From JAPLST01 sp964397565 (GTDB taxonomy: Bacteria; Auribacterota; UBA3054; JAPLST01), in NCBI GenBank assembly GCA_964397565.1, contig CAYNJC010000007.1, positions 1-64,000 of the forward strand: a DNA stretch of 64,000 bases, read 5' to 3'. Below the pieces are notes generated by a model. The model was not told where the DNA came from. It ran no database searches and saw nothing but the letters and a program-made list of their open reading frames with translations. This document shows, in pieces, positions 1 through 8,336 of the stretch; the stretch's first letter is position 1, and each line of letters begins with the position of its first letter. The translations under genes were made by a program, and so were the position numbers.

Positions 1-62
1 TGAACGATGAACGATGAACGATGAACGATGAACGATGAACGATGAACGATGAACGATGAACG
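1..62. repeat. Perfect heptamer array (TGAACGA)n
   Basis: Almost nine perfect tandem copies of TGAACGA fill the window edge, so the array may extend further left. It starts 18 bases past the stop codon of the four-helix-bundle gene that reads toward it. The same heptamer, in opposite orientation, lies on the other side of that gene (429-470), so the gene sits between inverted micro-arrays. Confidence 0.95.
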
Positions 63-80
63 CAGAAGTCAAAGATAGTA

Positions 81-419
81 CTATGAATTCTTGATGCTCG
101 AAACAAAAATGGCGATCAGTTGGTTTGTTTCGTCGAGCAACAGTTCGACCTTCTTGTGTGGCACGATGTCGGCCGCAACCAGCAATTCAATCCAATACCG
201 AGTTTCATTCAGTTCTTGAAGTGCCACGCCCAACTTGGCCTTGAATTCCAGTCGCGACCGCGCGCGTTCAGCTTCAGCGTAATTCGCGCCCACGGATGTG
301 CCGGATCGCAAAACTTGTTTGCCCAGCACACGCGCAACTTCCGTGCGCGGTAGCGCAGTATACAAATGAATGATGCGCAAAGAAAAGCCCATGGTGCGTT
401 CTCTTAAATCCGCACTCAT
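81..419 (-). CDS. Four-helix-bundle protein (23S rRNA IVP / S23 family)
   Basis: The 112-residue product matches the four-helix-bundle family first known from intervening sequences of 23S rRNA genes and related to the Avd protein of diversity-generating retroelements. Visible family features are the RSGTSVGANYAEA segment near residues 38-50, the following RARSRLEFKAKLGVALQELNE stretch, and the YWIELL helix. The length is typical. No enzymatic function is known for the family; basic helix bundles of this type are thought to bind nucleic acid. The ATG lies eight bases beyond the upstream heptamer array (429-470), and the stop lies 18 bases before the downstream array (1-62). The gene follows the transporter gene on the same strand. 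Identification is firm; role is unknown. Confidence 0.9.
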   Translation of the reverse strand: MSADLRERTMGFSLRIIHLYTALPRTEVARVLGKQVLRSGTSVGANYAEAERARSRLEFKAKLGVALQELNETRYWIELLVAADIVPHKKVELLLDETNQLIAIFVSSIKNS

Positions 420-428
420 AGTTGCTCG

Positions 429-470
429 TTCAGTGTTTGTACTTCAGCGTTCATCGTTCAGCGTTCTGCG
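429..470. repeat. Degenerate heptamer array, inverted relative to 1-62
   Basis: On the minus strand six consecutive heptamers read CGCAGAA, CGCTGAA, CGATGAA, CGCTGAA, GTACAAA and CACTGAA. They begin seven bases after the stop of the transporter gene and end just before the start of the four-helix-bundle gene. The consensus CGMTGAA matches the perfect array at 1-62 in opposite orientation, so a transcript across the element could fold its ends together. Confidence 0.88.
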
Positions 471-476
471 TTTATG

Positions 477-1880
477 TCACATGCCCGCTTCGCGGTGCAA
501 ACGCTTCTGGCGGCGCATGACCAGCAACATGGCTATGCCACCCAACACGCCGAAGCCGGCCATGATCACGTACCAGAAGGTGTAGCCGTAGCGCGCCTTG
601 GTGGCGTCCAGCACGCGGCCGGTGATGAACAACGACAACGCGCCCCCGTAATATTGGAACGAGTCAATCACGCCGGCCGCAAAGCCGGCCATTTTTTTGC
701 CACCAATGTCCATCGGGGCCGCCGCGCCGACCACCGAATGGGTCGAGTTGGCGGTAAAGGAAATCAACACCAGAAACATGCAGCCGAGGAAAATGCCGCC
801 CGGCGTCGGCCCGACCCGGCCGCTCAGCAACACGAGCGCGGCGGTCGAGATGACCAGCGCTTCAATAAAGTAGAGCGCCATGGCCACGGGCGAGCGATGG
901 CCTTTGAAGAAGCGGTCGGAAATCCAGCCGGACAGAAACGAGCCGCCGACGGCGACGATCGGCATCAGCGACAGCGTAATCATGGCCGCGCGCGGAATGT
1001 TCGTGCGCATGTTGAAGCCAAGTTCATCCTGAAAATACAGGATGGCAATCTGATCCGAACTGGTGCGCACGGCACCGGTACAAGCGTAGGCCGCGGCGTA
1101 GAACCAGACCAGCGGATGGGTGAAAATCGTCTTGAAGGAATGCCGCAAGCTGACCGTAACACCGGCCGAATTGTCCAGTTCATCCTGGATCACGCCGGGA
1201 TAGCCGGCCTCGTCCGGAGTCTGGCGTGCCGCAAACCACATAAACAGCGCGCAGCCCGCCGTGAACAGCGGCGGAATGCGGAACAGCCAGCGCCAGTCGC
1301 CGGCCGGCACCACCAGCGGGCCGAACATGAAGCCGGCCAGAATGAGCGGCGCCAGATTGCTGATCGCCACTTGCCCGAGTTGAATCATGAACCCGAAAAT
1401 ACCGGCAAACGTGCCGCGCTCACGGCGGGCGAACCAGGCAGCATTGATCTTGACCATGCCCGGCGCGCCGAAGGCCTGCAGGTAGCCGTTCATCAGCCAG
1501 ATCAGCGAGAAGGTGGAAAACGTGCCCGCGAACGAATTGAAGCCGAAAATCAGGTTGACCACTATTGTGCCCACGGCGCCAATGAGCATGGAGCGCTTGC
1601 CGCCAATGCGGTCGGACAGCAGGCCGTTGATCAACTGGCCGGTGCCGTAGGCCAGCGACCAGATCGCGAGCATGTCGCTGATTTGCCCGGTGGTAAAGCC
1701 GTATTCCTTGATCATGCCCGGCGTGGCGAAGCGGAAATTGTAGCGGCACATGTAATACGAGGCGTAGGCCAACCCGAGGGCAAACCAGTTCAAGCCGCGC
1801 CGCATGCGGAAGCCCGGCGGGTAGTTGTGGGCTGCGCCGCCGGCCATGGCCGGGTTGATGAGAGAGCGGGTCGTGGTCAT
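477..1880 (-). CDS. MFS transporter, organophosphate:phosphate antiporter (OPA) type
   Basis: A 467-residue polytopic inner-membrane protein with about twelve hydrophobic segments. The N-terminal region with ASYYMCRYNFR (about residues 40-50) followed by GQLINGLLSDRIGGKR (about 81-96) is characteristic of the OPA branch of the major facilitator superfamily (GlpT, UhpT, PgtP). Members exchange phosphorylated C3 or C6 compounds for inorganic phosphate; the substrate here cannot be read from sequence. A glycerophosphodiester phosphodiesterase lies about 7 kb away, but linkage is weak. The gene is monocistronic-looking, with a sigma70-like promoter at 1905-1934, and its stop codon adjoins the heptamer array that precedes the four-helix-bundle gene. 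Confidence 0.88.
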   Translation of the reverse strand: MTTTRSLINPAMAGGAAHNYPPGFRMRRGLNWFALGLAYASYYMCRYNFRFATPGMIKEYGFTTGQISDMLAIWSLAYGTGQLINGLLSDRIGGKRSMLIGAVGTIVVNLIFGFNSFAGTFSTFSLIWLMNGYLQAFGAPGMVKINAAWFARRERGTFAGIFGFMIQLGQVAISNLAPLILAGFMFGPLVVPAGDWRWLFRIPPLFTAGCALFMWFAARQTPDEAGYPGVIQDELDNSAGVTVSLRHSFKTIFTHPLVWFYAAAYACTGAVRTSSDQIAILYFQDELGFNMRTNIPRAAMITLSLMPIVAVGGSFLSGWISDRFFKGHRSPVAMALYFIEALVISTAALVLLSGRVGPTPGGIFLGCMFLVLISFTANSTHSVVGAAAPMDIGGKKMAGFAAGVIDSFQYYGGALSLFITGRVLDATKARYGYTFWYVIMAGFGVLGGIAMLLVMRRQKRLHREAGM

Positions 1881-1904
1881 AACAAATTCCTTTTTCTTTC
1901 ATCT

Positions 1905-1934
1905 ACAATACAATAAACTGGATGGGGAAGTCAA
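1905..1934 (-). promoter_or_regulatory. Sigma70-like promoter of the OPA transporter gene
   Basis: Reading the minus strand, TTGACT (1929-1934) is followed after 18 bases by TATTGT (1905-1910), 25 bases upstream of the ATG. The -35 box is near consensus and the -10 box is moderate. Confidence 0.5.
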
Positions 1935-2144
1935 CCAGCCTGTGCGGCCCGTGGTGCTGATCCAATCAAGCGCGGCGCATAGTGTTGCACACCGTCCGGG
2001 TTATCCCGGTTCACAGGTGAATTGTGGCCAAACCGCACGGCTTGGTGTGGCACATCCCGCGCGCCGCACGAAGATAGCGGTGGCGGCACGGCCGTGGACG
2101 AGCTTCCGTTAGTATCGGAACATCAGCGGGGCTGGCAATGTCCA

Positions 2145-2173
2145 TTGACAAGTGGACGGGCATCGGCTACAAT
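2145..2173 (+). promoter_or_regulatory. Sigma70-like promoter of the 2207-4791 operon
   Basis: TTGACA (2145-2150) and TACAAT (2168-2173) are separated by 17 bases and lie 34 bases upstream of the GTG start at 2207. Confidence 0.7.
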
Positions 2174-2206
2174 TAGTGCCGAAACATAACGTCAGTAGTA
2201 TTTGCA

Positions 2207-3229
2207 GTGATACGGAAACAAGATATTCGAACGATTGCGCGGGTACTGATCAGCGCGGCACTGCTGACGGTACTGATCGTGCTATGCAAGCCCGGCGCAG
2301 TCTGGCAATGCGCGCGGGCGGCGTCTTTGCCATTGCTGGCGGGCGCCTTGGCGGTGTATCTGGGCAGCATGCTGCTGGTGGCGTGGCGTTGGCAACTGCT
2401 GTTACGGGCGGATGGCGTGCGGGTCTCATTGCTGCGCTTGACGCGCTATTATCTGATCGGTTTTTTCTTCAATAATTTCCTGCCCAGCAGTATTGGCGGC
2501 GATGTTGCGCGCGTGATGTATGCGGCCCGCCAGACCGGCTCGGTAACGCACAGTTTCAGCGCAGTCTTTGTCGAGCGCTTGATCGGCTTTCTGGCGATGG
2601 CCGCACTGGCGTTGGTGAGCATGCTGGCGCTGGTCAGAACCTTCGACCCGCGCACGGCGCTGTGGCTGGGTGGGTTGACTTGCGGTCTGACCTTGGTGTT
2701 CGTGGTCGTTAGCGCGGTAAGTTTCAGCGCGCGGGCGCAAGCATGGCTGGCGGCGCTGTGTGTGCAGGTGCGCTGGCAGCACGTGGGTGCGCGCGTTGCA
2801 GAAGCGGGCGCGGCGATTCAGCGCTATCGCGCGCAGCGTGGCACCTTGCTGGCGGTGTTCGGCATTTCATTGGTGTATCAAATGGTGCTGGGTTGTTTTA
2901 CCTACATGGTGACATGTGCCACAGGCCTGACTGCGCCGTTGTGGTTGGTGTTTGCGTTGATGCAGCTTTCCTCGATGGCGGGCATTCTGCCGATCACGCT
3001 TGAGACGGCCGGCATGCGCGAAGGCATCTATGTGTTCGCGTTGCAGCCGCTGGGGTATGCCCCCAGTGTCGTGCTAACCGCCTTGCTGCTGGTGCGCGTT
3101 GTCAGCGTGCTGGGGAGTGCCTTTGGCGGTCTCGTATGGATGTGTGAACCACGCGGCGCGCCGCACGCGGCCGGCGCGCAGAGTGTGATCACAGGAACGC
3201 AGGAGGTGCAGCAGTGTCACGGTATGTAA
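2207..3229 (+). CDS. Lysylphosphatidylglycerol synthase TM-region family (UPF0104) membrane protein
   Basis: A 340-residue protein with about seven to eight hydrophobic helices, beginning with GTG. The YYLIGFFFNNFLPSSIGGD segment (about residues 84-102) and the later SMAGILPITLETAGMREG stretch are hallmarks of the UPF0104/AglD2 family, the flippase-like domain also found in MprF. Stand-alone members are inner-membrane proteins of largely unknown substrate, often implicated in lipid or polyprenyl-linked glycan movement. The gene overlaps the LemA-like gene by 16 bases and is expressed from the promoter at 2145. Family assignment is solid; function is not. Confidence 0.82.
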   Translation: MIRKQDIRTIARVLISAALLTVLIVLCKPGAVWQCARAASLPLLAGALAVYLGSMLLVAWRWQLLLRADGVRVSLLRLTRYYLIGFFFNNFLPSSIGGDVARVMYAARQTGSVTHSFSAVFVERLIGFLAMAALALVSMLALVRTFDPRTALWLGGLTCGLTLVFVVVSAVSFSARAQAWLAALCVQVRWQHVGARVAEAGAAIQRYRAQRGTLLAVFGISLVYQMVLGCFTYMVTCATGLTAPLWLVFALMQLSSMAGILPITLETAGMREGIYVFALQPLGYAPSVVLTALLLVRVVSVLGSAFGGLVWMCEPRGAPHAAGAQSVITGTQEVQQCHGM

Positions 3230-3804
3230 TCACAATTGTCTTGGTGTGCGCCGTTGTGCTCGGGGGGCTGTTCACGTTTACGGCGGCGTACAGCACGTGC
3301 TCTGATCGGCATACTGACGTGGCCCGCATGCAAACGCGACTGCTGCGCGAGTGCGACATTCTGGCCGACATGACGCCGCGCATCGCGGCTTTGACCTTGC
3401 GCTATGCACCCCGCCTGAGCGGGCTGGTGCACACGGCGGAGCTGGCGCGGGTGCGCTTGAACGAGCATCGTTCACCGGCCGACATGGCGCGCGCGTACCG
3501 CTATCTGCAGCGCATGCTGCAGCAGATGATTGATACGTTGGACGAACATCCGCGGGCGGCCAACCTGCCGGCCTACACCGACGTGCGTACCGCATTTTCC
3601 GAGCAAACGCGCAAAGTGGCGCAGGTGGTTGGTCAGTACAATGAGGCGGCGGTCATGTTGAACGCCGCCTTGGCGCACCCGACGTCAGCCCTGTGGAAAG
3701 ATGTGATGGGGTTTGGCGTGGTGGAACTGTTTGATGCGCAGGCGACGAGCAATACGGTCAAACGCGTCGTTGCGCCCGTGCGGGTGCGTGCGGGCAGCGG
3801 GTGA
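3214..3804 (+). CDS. LemA-like membrane-anchored protein
   Basis: The 196-residue protein has one N-terminal membrane helix (about residues 4-24) and a long helical domain. The spacing of a short post-membrane linker, MQTRLLRECDILADM, a central helix pair, and the QYNEAAVMLNAAL motif with a following GFG near the C-terminus follows the LemA fold. LemA proteins are envelope proteins of uncertain role. The gene overlaps the preceding UPF0104 gene by 16 bases, and the RluA-type gene starts six bases after its stop, so the three are probably co-translated. Confidence 0.65.
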   Translation: MSRYVITIVLVCAVVLGGLFTFTAAYSTCSDRHTDVARMQTRLLRECDILADMTPRIAALTLRYAPRLSGLVHTAELARVRLNEHRSPADMARAYRYLQRMLQQMIDTLDEHPRAANLPAYTDVRTAFSEQTRKVAQVVGQYNEAAVMLNAALAHPTSALWKDVMGFGVVELFDAQATSNTVKRVVAPVRVRAGSG

Positions 3805-3810
3805 CGAGCC

Positions 3811-4791
3811 GTGGCGGCGCGACGTCAGGCGAAGCACTTCGGCAGGCCGATTGAAGAATACGTGTTGCACGTCGATGAGGCGGAAACGGCGTTGCGTCTG
3901 GATCAGTTCCTGGTGCGGCGCATGGCGTGGCGGTCGCGGACGTATTTCCAAGGCATGTTAGCCCACGGCGAGGTGCGGATCAACGGCCGGGTCAGGCGCG
4001 CCAGCGCGGCCGTGCGTGGCAATGATATTGTCACCCTTGACCTTGCGCGCCATCAGCAGCCCTACACGCCGACCAACATTGCCCTTGACATTCTGCTTGA
4101 AGATGATGATCTGTTGGTGCTGAACAAGCCGCCCGGCATCGTGGTGCATCCCGTCGGCATACATTTGTATGATACCTTGCTGAATGCAATTCATGCGCGT
4201 TATCACGATGCGGCCTATATGCCGCGCATGGTGCATCGCCTGGACAAAGACACCAGCGGCGTGTTGGTCTGCGCCAAGAACGAACTGGCGCGCACCCGCT
4301 TGGCGCAGCAAATTGAGGGACGGCAGGTCGTGAAACTCTATCGCGCGCTGGTGCATGGCGTGCCGGCCCGGCGAGAGGGTGAGATCACGCTGCCGCTGGG
4401 CGACAGCCGGCACTCACACATCCGCCTCAAACAGGACGTGGTGCTGGATGGCGGGCTGCCGGCGCATTCGGTTTACACGGTTGAGGCGAGCGCGCCAGTG
4501 GTGCCAGGCATCGTTGACGGCGTCGCCTTGGTGCGGGTAACACTATTGACCGGGCGCACACATCAGATTCGGGTGCACTTGGCGGCCATCGGGCATGCGG
4601 TCTTGGCCGACCGGTTGTATGGCCGCGAAACGCGCTGCACTATTGGCGCGCTGACGATTACGACCCACTTGCTGCATGCCTGGCAATATTCGTTTGCGCA
4701 TCCAACCACGAAGACGCCCGTGACCGTGACGGCGCCGCTACCGCCGCCATTTCAGGCATGTGTGCAGCATTGTTTTGGTGGTTTGGATTAG
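3811..4791 (+). CDS. RluA-family 23S rRNA/tRNA pseudouridine synthase
   Basis: A 326-residue enzyme isomerising uridine to pseudouridine in structured RNA. It has an N-terminal S4 RNA-binding domain (about residues 25-80, LRLDQFLVRRM) and an RluA catalytic domain with HRLDKDTSGVLV around residues 142-153, whose aspartate is the nucleophile, plus the conserved LLTGRTHQIRVHL motif near residue 250. Length and order are those of the RluC/RluD group; which position it modifies cannot be decided. It starts with GTG six bases after the LemA-like stop. A short palindrome follows the gene at 4803. Confidence 0.93.
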   Translation: MAARRQAKHFGRPIEEYVLHVDEAETALRLDQFLVRRMAWRSRTYFQGMLAHGEVRINGRVRRASAAVRGNDIVTLDLARHQQPYTPTNIALDILLEDDDLLVLNKPPGIVVHPVGIHLYDTLLNAIHARYHDAAYMPRMVHRLDKDTSGVLVCAKNELARTRLAQQIEGRQVVKLYRALVHGVPARREGEITLPLGDSRHSHIRLKQDVVLDGGLPAHSVYTVEASAPVVPGIVDGVALVRVTLLTGRTHQIRVHLAAIGHAVLADRLYGRETRCTIGALTITTHLLHAWQYSFAHPTTKTPVTVTAPLPPPFQACVQHCFGGLD

Positions 4792-4802
4792 TCTGCGCGA
4801 GG

Positions 4803-4827
4803 AAATTCTTTCGCGGCGAAAGAATTT
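4803..4827. repeat. Short palindrome with CGG loop
   Basis: Arms AAATTCTTTCG and CGAAAGAATTT pair perfectly around CGG, 12 bases behind the pseudouridine synthase gene. The inner nine base pairs recur exactly at 62396-62416 with a CCA loop. It lacks the GC-rich stem and T-run of an ordinary terminator. Related palindromes occur at 16330, 59802 and 59952. Confidence 0.8.
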
Positions 4828-4958
4828 GTGGTGCGGCACATCTGTCAAACACAAGAAAGGCCTGTTGTGCATTTCCGGCTCCCCGCCGAGCTTGACTCGG
4901 TGGAGGCAAAGATTCAAAGGAGGGCCGGCGTGTTTTCCCAAATCGTATTCACCCACGA

Positions 4959-6197
4959 TCACGTCAATGGCGGGATCGTGCGGGTCTCCAAAAATGTCGA
5001 TTCTAGTATGAGCCGGTTATGGACAGTAGTGATACTGCATATCACGGTGGCGTCGCGGACGGGGTCGAGGCCGCAATACTGGGCCAAGGTTGGTGCAAGG
5101 CCGTGCGCGCTGAGATACTGCTGCACCTGTGCGTCGGCGGGGAACATCTGGCCGTGGTCATCACGGGCGTCGAAGCGCAAGGCGGCGGCGATGACAGCGC
5201 AGACGGGCGCGGGATCGCCGCCAGTCTTCTGGATCAGACGCAGGGCGCCGAGGCAGCGATCATCGGGCGCAAGTTTGCGTGGCAGATCACGGCCGACGCG
5301 ATAGACGGTGTCACCCAACGCGCGATTGGCAAAACGGTGCAATAAATCAGCGATGTGCTCGTCGAGGGCGGCGGGCGTGAATACGGCGGGGTAGTGTACC
5401 AATAAGGCGTGGCCGGCGGCCTGCATGACCTGCGCGACGCGGGCGCGCACGGCGGCATCTGCCATGCATTCCCAAATGGCCGCATGGCCGCGGAGAAACC
5501 CAAAATAAGCAGCGGCGGCGTGACCTAAATTATGAATGAACAGTTTGCGGTCGACATATGCGGCAAAATCCGGTTTGACCACCAGCCCATCTATTAGCGG
5601 CGGCGGGCCGATAAAGCCATCGGCATCCGCGATGATCTGATTGTAGGCTTCCGCCCAGACCAGCAGGGGATCACGGGCGCGCACCTCGGGCGGCATCAGC
5701 GGCACCATTTTACCGATGCTGGTTTCGATCAAGCCCAATGGCGCAGCGGATGTGCGCGTGGGCATTGGCTGCCGCTGGATAGCCGTCCGCAGGATGGTGG
5801 CGGCATGGCGCAAGTTTTCGCACAACAGAATATTGAGCGGCTGGCTGCGCGAGGCGAGGGCGCGAGCAAACAGCGGCGCTAGTTTTGGCAGAATTGTTGC
5901 TCCGACCGCGGTGGACGCCATGGTGCAGGACGCCAGCGCCGCCAGCACTGCCGGCATATTGGCTGCGTCAAGCGCGCGGACATTGGTGACCGAGATGCGG
6001 TCGGGCGTGCCGGGTGGCAGGGTGTCGCTAATCTGGACCGTGTAGCTGTGGCGCGTATTGAGCGCATCCACAATGGCGCGCACCGGGTCGACAAACACCA
6101 CGGCGTAGCCGGCGCGCGTGAAAATCGGCGCAACTAGTGAGCGGCCGATGTTGCCGGCGCCGAAGTGCACCAGAGTTTTGCGAGGAGTGTCGGTCAT
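4959..6197 (-). CDS. mtlD: Mannitol-1-phosphate 5-dehydrogenase
   Basis: A 412-residue NAD-dependent polyol dehydrogenase that oxidises mannitol 1-phosphate to fructose 6-phosphate. The N-terminal Rossmann signature HFGAGNIGRS is at residues 11-20, and the catalytic half contains KLFIHNLGHAAAAYFGF (about 219-235), matching the lysine-asparagine-histidine arrangement of the mannitol dehydrogenase C-terminal domain. The length is slightly above the usual 380-390. Its ATG overlaps the stop of the upstream SMP-30/DUF362 gene by four bases, so the two are translationally coupled. No PTS gene is nearby, so the enzyme may serve mannitol synthesis or redox balance rather than PTS uptake (inference). 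Confidence 0.85.
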   Translation of the reverse strand: MTDTPRKTLVHFGAGNIGRSLVAPIFTRAGYAVVFVDPVRAIVDALNTRHSYTVQISDTLPPGTPDRISVTNVRALDAANMPAVLAALASCTMASTAVGATILPKLAPLFARALASRSQPLNILLCENLRHAATILRTAIQRQPMPTRTSAAPLGLIETSIGKMVPLMPPEVRARDPLLVWAEAYNQIIADADGFIGPPPLIDGLVVKPDFAAYVDRKLFIHNLGHAAAAYFGFLRGHAAIWECMADAAVRARVAQVMQAAGHALLVHYPAVFTPAALDEHIADLLHRFANRALGDTVYRVGRDLPRKLAPDDRCLGALRLIQKTGGDPAPVCAVIAAALRFDARDDHGQMFPADAQVQQYLSAHGLAPTLAQYCGLDPVRDATVICSITTVHNRLILESTFLETRTIPPLT

Positions 6198-8317
6198 TGT
6201 GCCTGAGGTGTCAGCGCAGTTGTTGATAGTGGGTCGCAGGGGAGCTCGAGCAATTCAATCCCGCCGCCGCGACCAAGATTGCGCGTATAGCTCTTGCTGC
6301 GGGCATTATTCCAGTGTTCGTGCACACCCAGGCTGTGCAGGCCGGTGCCGTCGCCTTCGGGATCATAGGTCACGCCGGAGGGCGGGCGGCGGGCGAGGGC
6401 GGCTTCGTGCAGATAGTTGTCGGCGTTGACCGGGACGGCGAATTCAGTGCCCAGAAAATCAAAGGCGACCGAGTCAATCGCGAGCGGATCCTGTGAGAGC
6501 AGGAGACTGGCAGGCCAATGATCCAGAAACGGCGGCATGCGCCACGGCTGCATCCAGCCCTCCCAGCCCTCGCCGCCATACAGGCCATCGAGGAGGTAGA
6601 GCATGGTTTTGCCGCCCAGATCTTTGTGACCAATCAATTCGACCAGCGGATTGGCCACGCCGCGCGGCTGGACGAAGGCGTTAATGAACGGATGCAAAAA
6701 CGCGGGCACTTCACAAAACGAGCCGAAGTGGTTCTTCGCGCAAGCAGTGAAACCGGCAGTTTCGTGCGTTTTCAGGACTGCCAGATTGATGAGATAGTCC
6801 GCCTCGGCGACACAGCGCGGCAGGTAGACCGGGTGGCCAGGCGCGCAGGTGAAGCGCACCACTGCGTTACTGGTGGGCACGGCCTTTTCGCGGCCGAACT
6901 GCCCGGCAACATCCGCGAAATGCACTTGGGGAAATGCGCCGGTGCAGCAGCCGAAGACATGATCGTCAATCAGGGCCAGCGAATCAAACAAGGTGATGTC
7001 AGTCTGCGCGACACCCGCCGTGTAGACCAGTTGCTGCAACAGTGCGCGCACCAATTGGGGTGCGCTGCTGAGATAGCCATCCGGGGTGGCATACGCTTTG
7101 AGCGACTGGACGCAATTGAGTTTGATGGCGACTTTCTCACCAGATTCGTAGCCGCGGCGTGGCTGGCCCTGCGCAGACTTGCAGTACGCGAAGAGCGTCT
7201 GCCAGGCCTTGGCATCGCTGGCCTGGCCGGTCAGGGCGCGCAGGCCGGCGGAGAGCATGGCGGCGACGCGGTGCGGGTCGGTGCGGTCGTCGCGCCACCA
7301 CATGTTTGTGTCGCCGCACTGCCAGGCGGTGGCACGTGGATCATGCGCCCAAACGACGCGGCCGGGCATAATGCCGCGGCCAATGCCAATGGGCTTGTTC
7401 GGCGGTTCAAAGGATTTGAATTGTGAGATGCGCTCGCGCTGCTCCTGCACCGTGGCACGTCGCGCGGCATAGAGCGAATGGCCGGCGGTGATGAAGAGTG
7501 TGTGGTTGTCGCGACTGAAGCCGAGATTGGTCGGTTTCTCGGGCATGCCCAGACGATCAATCTGACGACCGCGGGCGTCGTACACGGTTACATACGAGGA
7601 AAAATCACGCGTGCCGCCGGTCAAATACACATTGCCCGCATCGTCAATGTCAAGACCGTCGCTGCGCTGCGCGGCGAACATGCGCTGGTTGGCAAGCACG
7701 CCGGGCGCGACAATATCGTACACGTAGGTGGTTTGCGCGCCCCAATCGGCGACGTACAGTCGCGTGCCGTCGCGCGTGCCGACCACACCGTTGGGCATGA
7801 CCATGTTGGTGATGATGCAGACCGGCTCGCGCGAGCCGGGCGCGAGGTAGTATACATAATAGCCCAGATACACATCGCCAACGGCACCGTAGCGCGGATC
7901 GGTGAAGTAGATACCATTGGTCTGGTCGAGCCACAGATCATTGGGGCTGTTGAGTTGCCGGCCGCGATAGGTGGCCGCGAGCACCGTGCGCGTGCCGTCC
8001 GGCGCGATGCGTGCCAGCGCGCGACCATCACCTTCGCAGACAATCAAGTTGCCATAGGTGTCAAAGGCCAGGCCGTTGGCGCCGCGACTGTTCTCCACCA
8101 CAGTTTCGAGACCGGCACGCGGCGACCAGCGATGAATGCGCTGATTGGGAATGTCGCTGAAATAGACATAGCCACGCCGATCGACGGCCGGGCCTTCGGT
8201 GAAGGCGAAGCAGTCAGTGACCAGCACGGGCCGCTGGCCGACATGAAATTCACGCCCGTGTGCATGCAGTGCGCACAGGCAAAGCCATAAAACAAAACTG
8301 TTCAGCAAGGCCTTCAT
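6194..8317 (-). CDS. Secreted SMP-30/gluconolactonase - DUF362 fusion protein
   Basis: The 707-residue protein begins with a signal peptide (MKALLNSFVLWLCLCALHAHG). Residues about 22-290 form an SMP-30-type beta-propeller with all four usual metal ligands in context: FTEGPAVD, SPNDLWLD, MPNGVVGT and SDGLDIDD. Residues about 310-690 form a DUF362 domain (KVAIKLN, LKTHETAGFTACAKNHFGSF). SMP-30 proteins hydrolyse lactones such as gluconolactone; DUF362 has no settled function. An ATG 48 bases upstream is also in frame, but it lies inside the preceding gene and precedes the signal sequence, so 8317 is preferred. It is coupled to mtlD. The fusion itself is unusual. Confidence 0.85.
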   Translation of the reverse strand: MKALLNSFVLWLCLCALHAHGREFHVGQRPVLVTDCFAFTEGPAVDRRGYVYFSDIPNQRIHRWSPRAGLETVVENSRGANGLAFDTYGNLIVCEGDGRALARIAPDGTRTVLAATYRGRQLNSPNDLWLDQTNGIYFTDPRYGAVGDVYLGYYVYYLAPGSREPVCIITNMVMPNGVVGTRDGTRLYVADWGAQTTYVYDIVAPGVLANQRMFAAQRSDGLDIDDAGNVYLTGGTRDFSSYVTVYDARGRQIDRLGMPEKPTNLGFSRDNHTLFITAGHSLYAARRATVQEQRERISQFKSFEPPNKPIGIGRGIMPGRVVWAHDPRATAWQCGDTNMWWRDDRTDPHRVAAMLSAGLRALTGQASDAKAWQTLFAYCKSAQGQPRRGYESGEKVAIKLNCVQSLKAYATPDGYLSSAPQLVRALLQQLVYTAGVAQTDITLFDSLALIDDHVFGCCTGAFPQVHFADVAGQFGREKAVPTSNAVVRFTCAPGHPVYLPRCVAEADYLINLAVLKTHETAGFTACAKNHFGSFCEVPAFLHPFINAFVQPRGVANPLVELIGHKDLGGKTMLYLLDGLYGGEGWEGWMQPWRMPPFLDHWPASLLLSQDPLAIDSVAFDFLGTEFAVPVNADNYLHEAALARRPPSGVTYDPEGDGTGLHSLGVHEHWNNARSKSYTRNLGRGGGIELLELPCDPLSTTALTPQAQ

Positions 8318-8336
8318 AGCACGAGTATAGTACCAT

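Larger units (their letters stand above)
1881..2206. other. Divergent intergenic region
   Basis: This 326-base gap separates divergent genes. It holds a minus-strand promoter for the transporter and a plus-strand promoter for the downstream operon. Apparent open frames inside it lack ribosome-binding sites and recognisable protein character. No repeat of the families described elsewhere was seen. Confidence 0.6.

Noticed and set aside
1..62. Heptamer and octamer arrays considered as CRISPR
   Set aside because: Units are 7-8 bases with no spacers, and no cas genes are present.
474..1916. Long plus-strand open frame of 480 codons opposite the OPA transporter gene
   Set aside because: Its translation is rich in Arg, His, Ala and Gln with no fold-like pattern; it is the antisense shadow common in GC-rich genes.
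1825..2112. Small plus-strand open frame before the UPF0104 gene
   Set aside because: No ribosome-binding site or protein character; it covers the divergent promoters.
4790..5000. Minus-strand open stretch behind mtlD reading FGDPHDPAIDVIVGEYDLG and onward
   Set aside because: It looks protein-like for about 60 codons but has no recognised family, start or ribosome site, and contains the palindrome at 4803; it may be a gene relic, but this cannot be supported.
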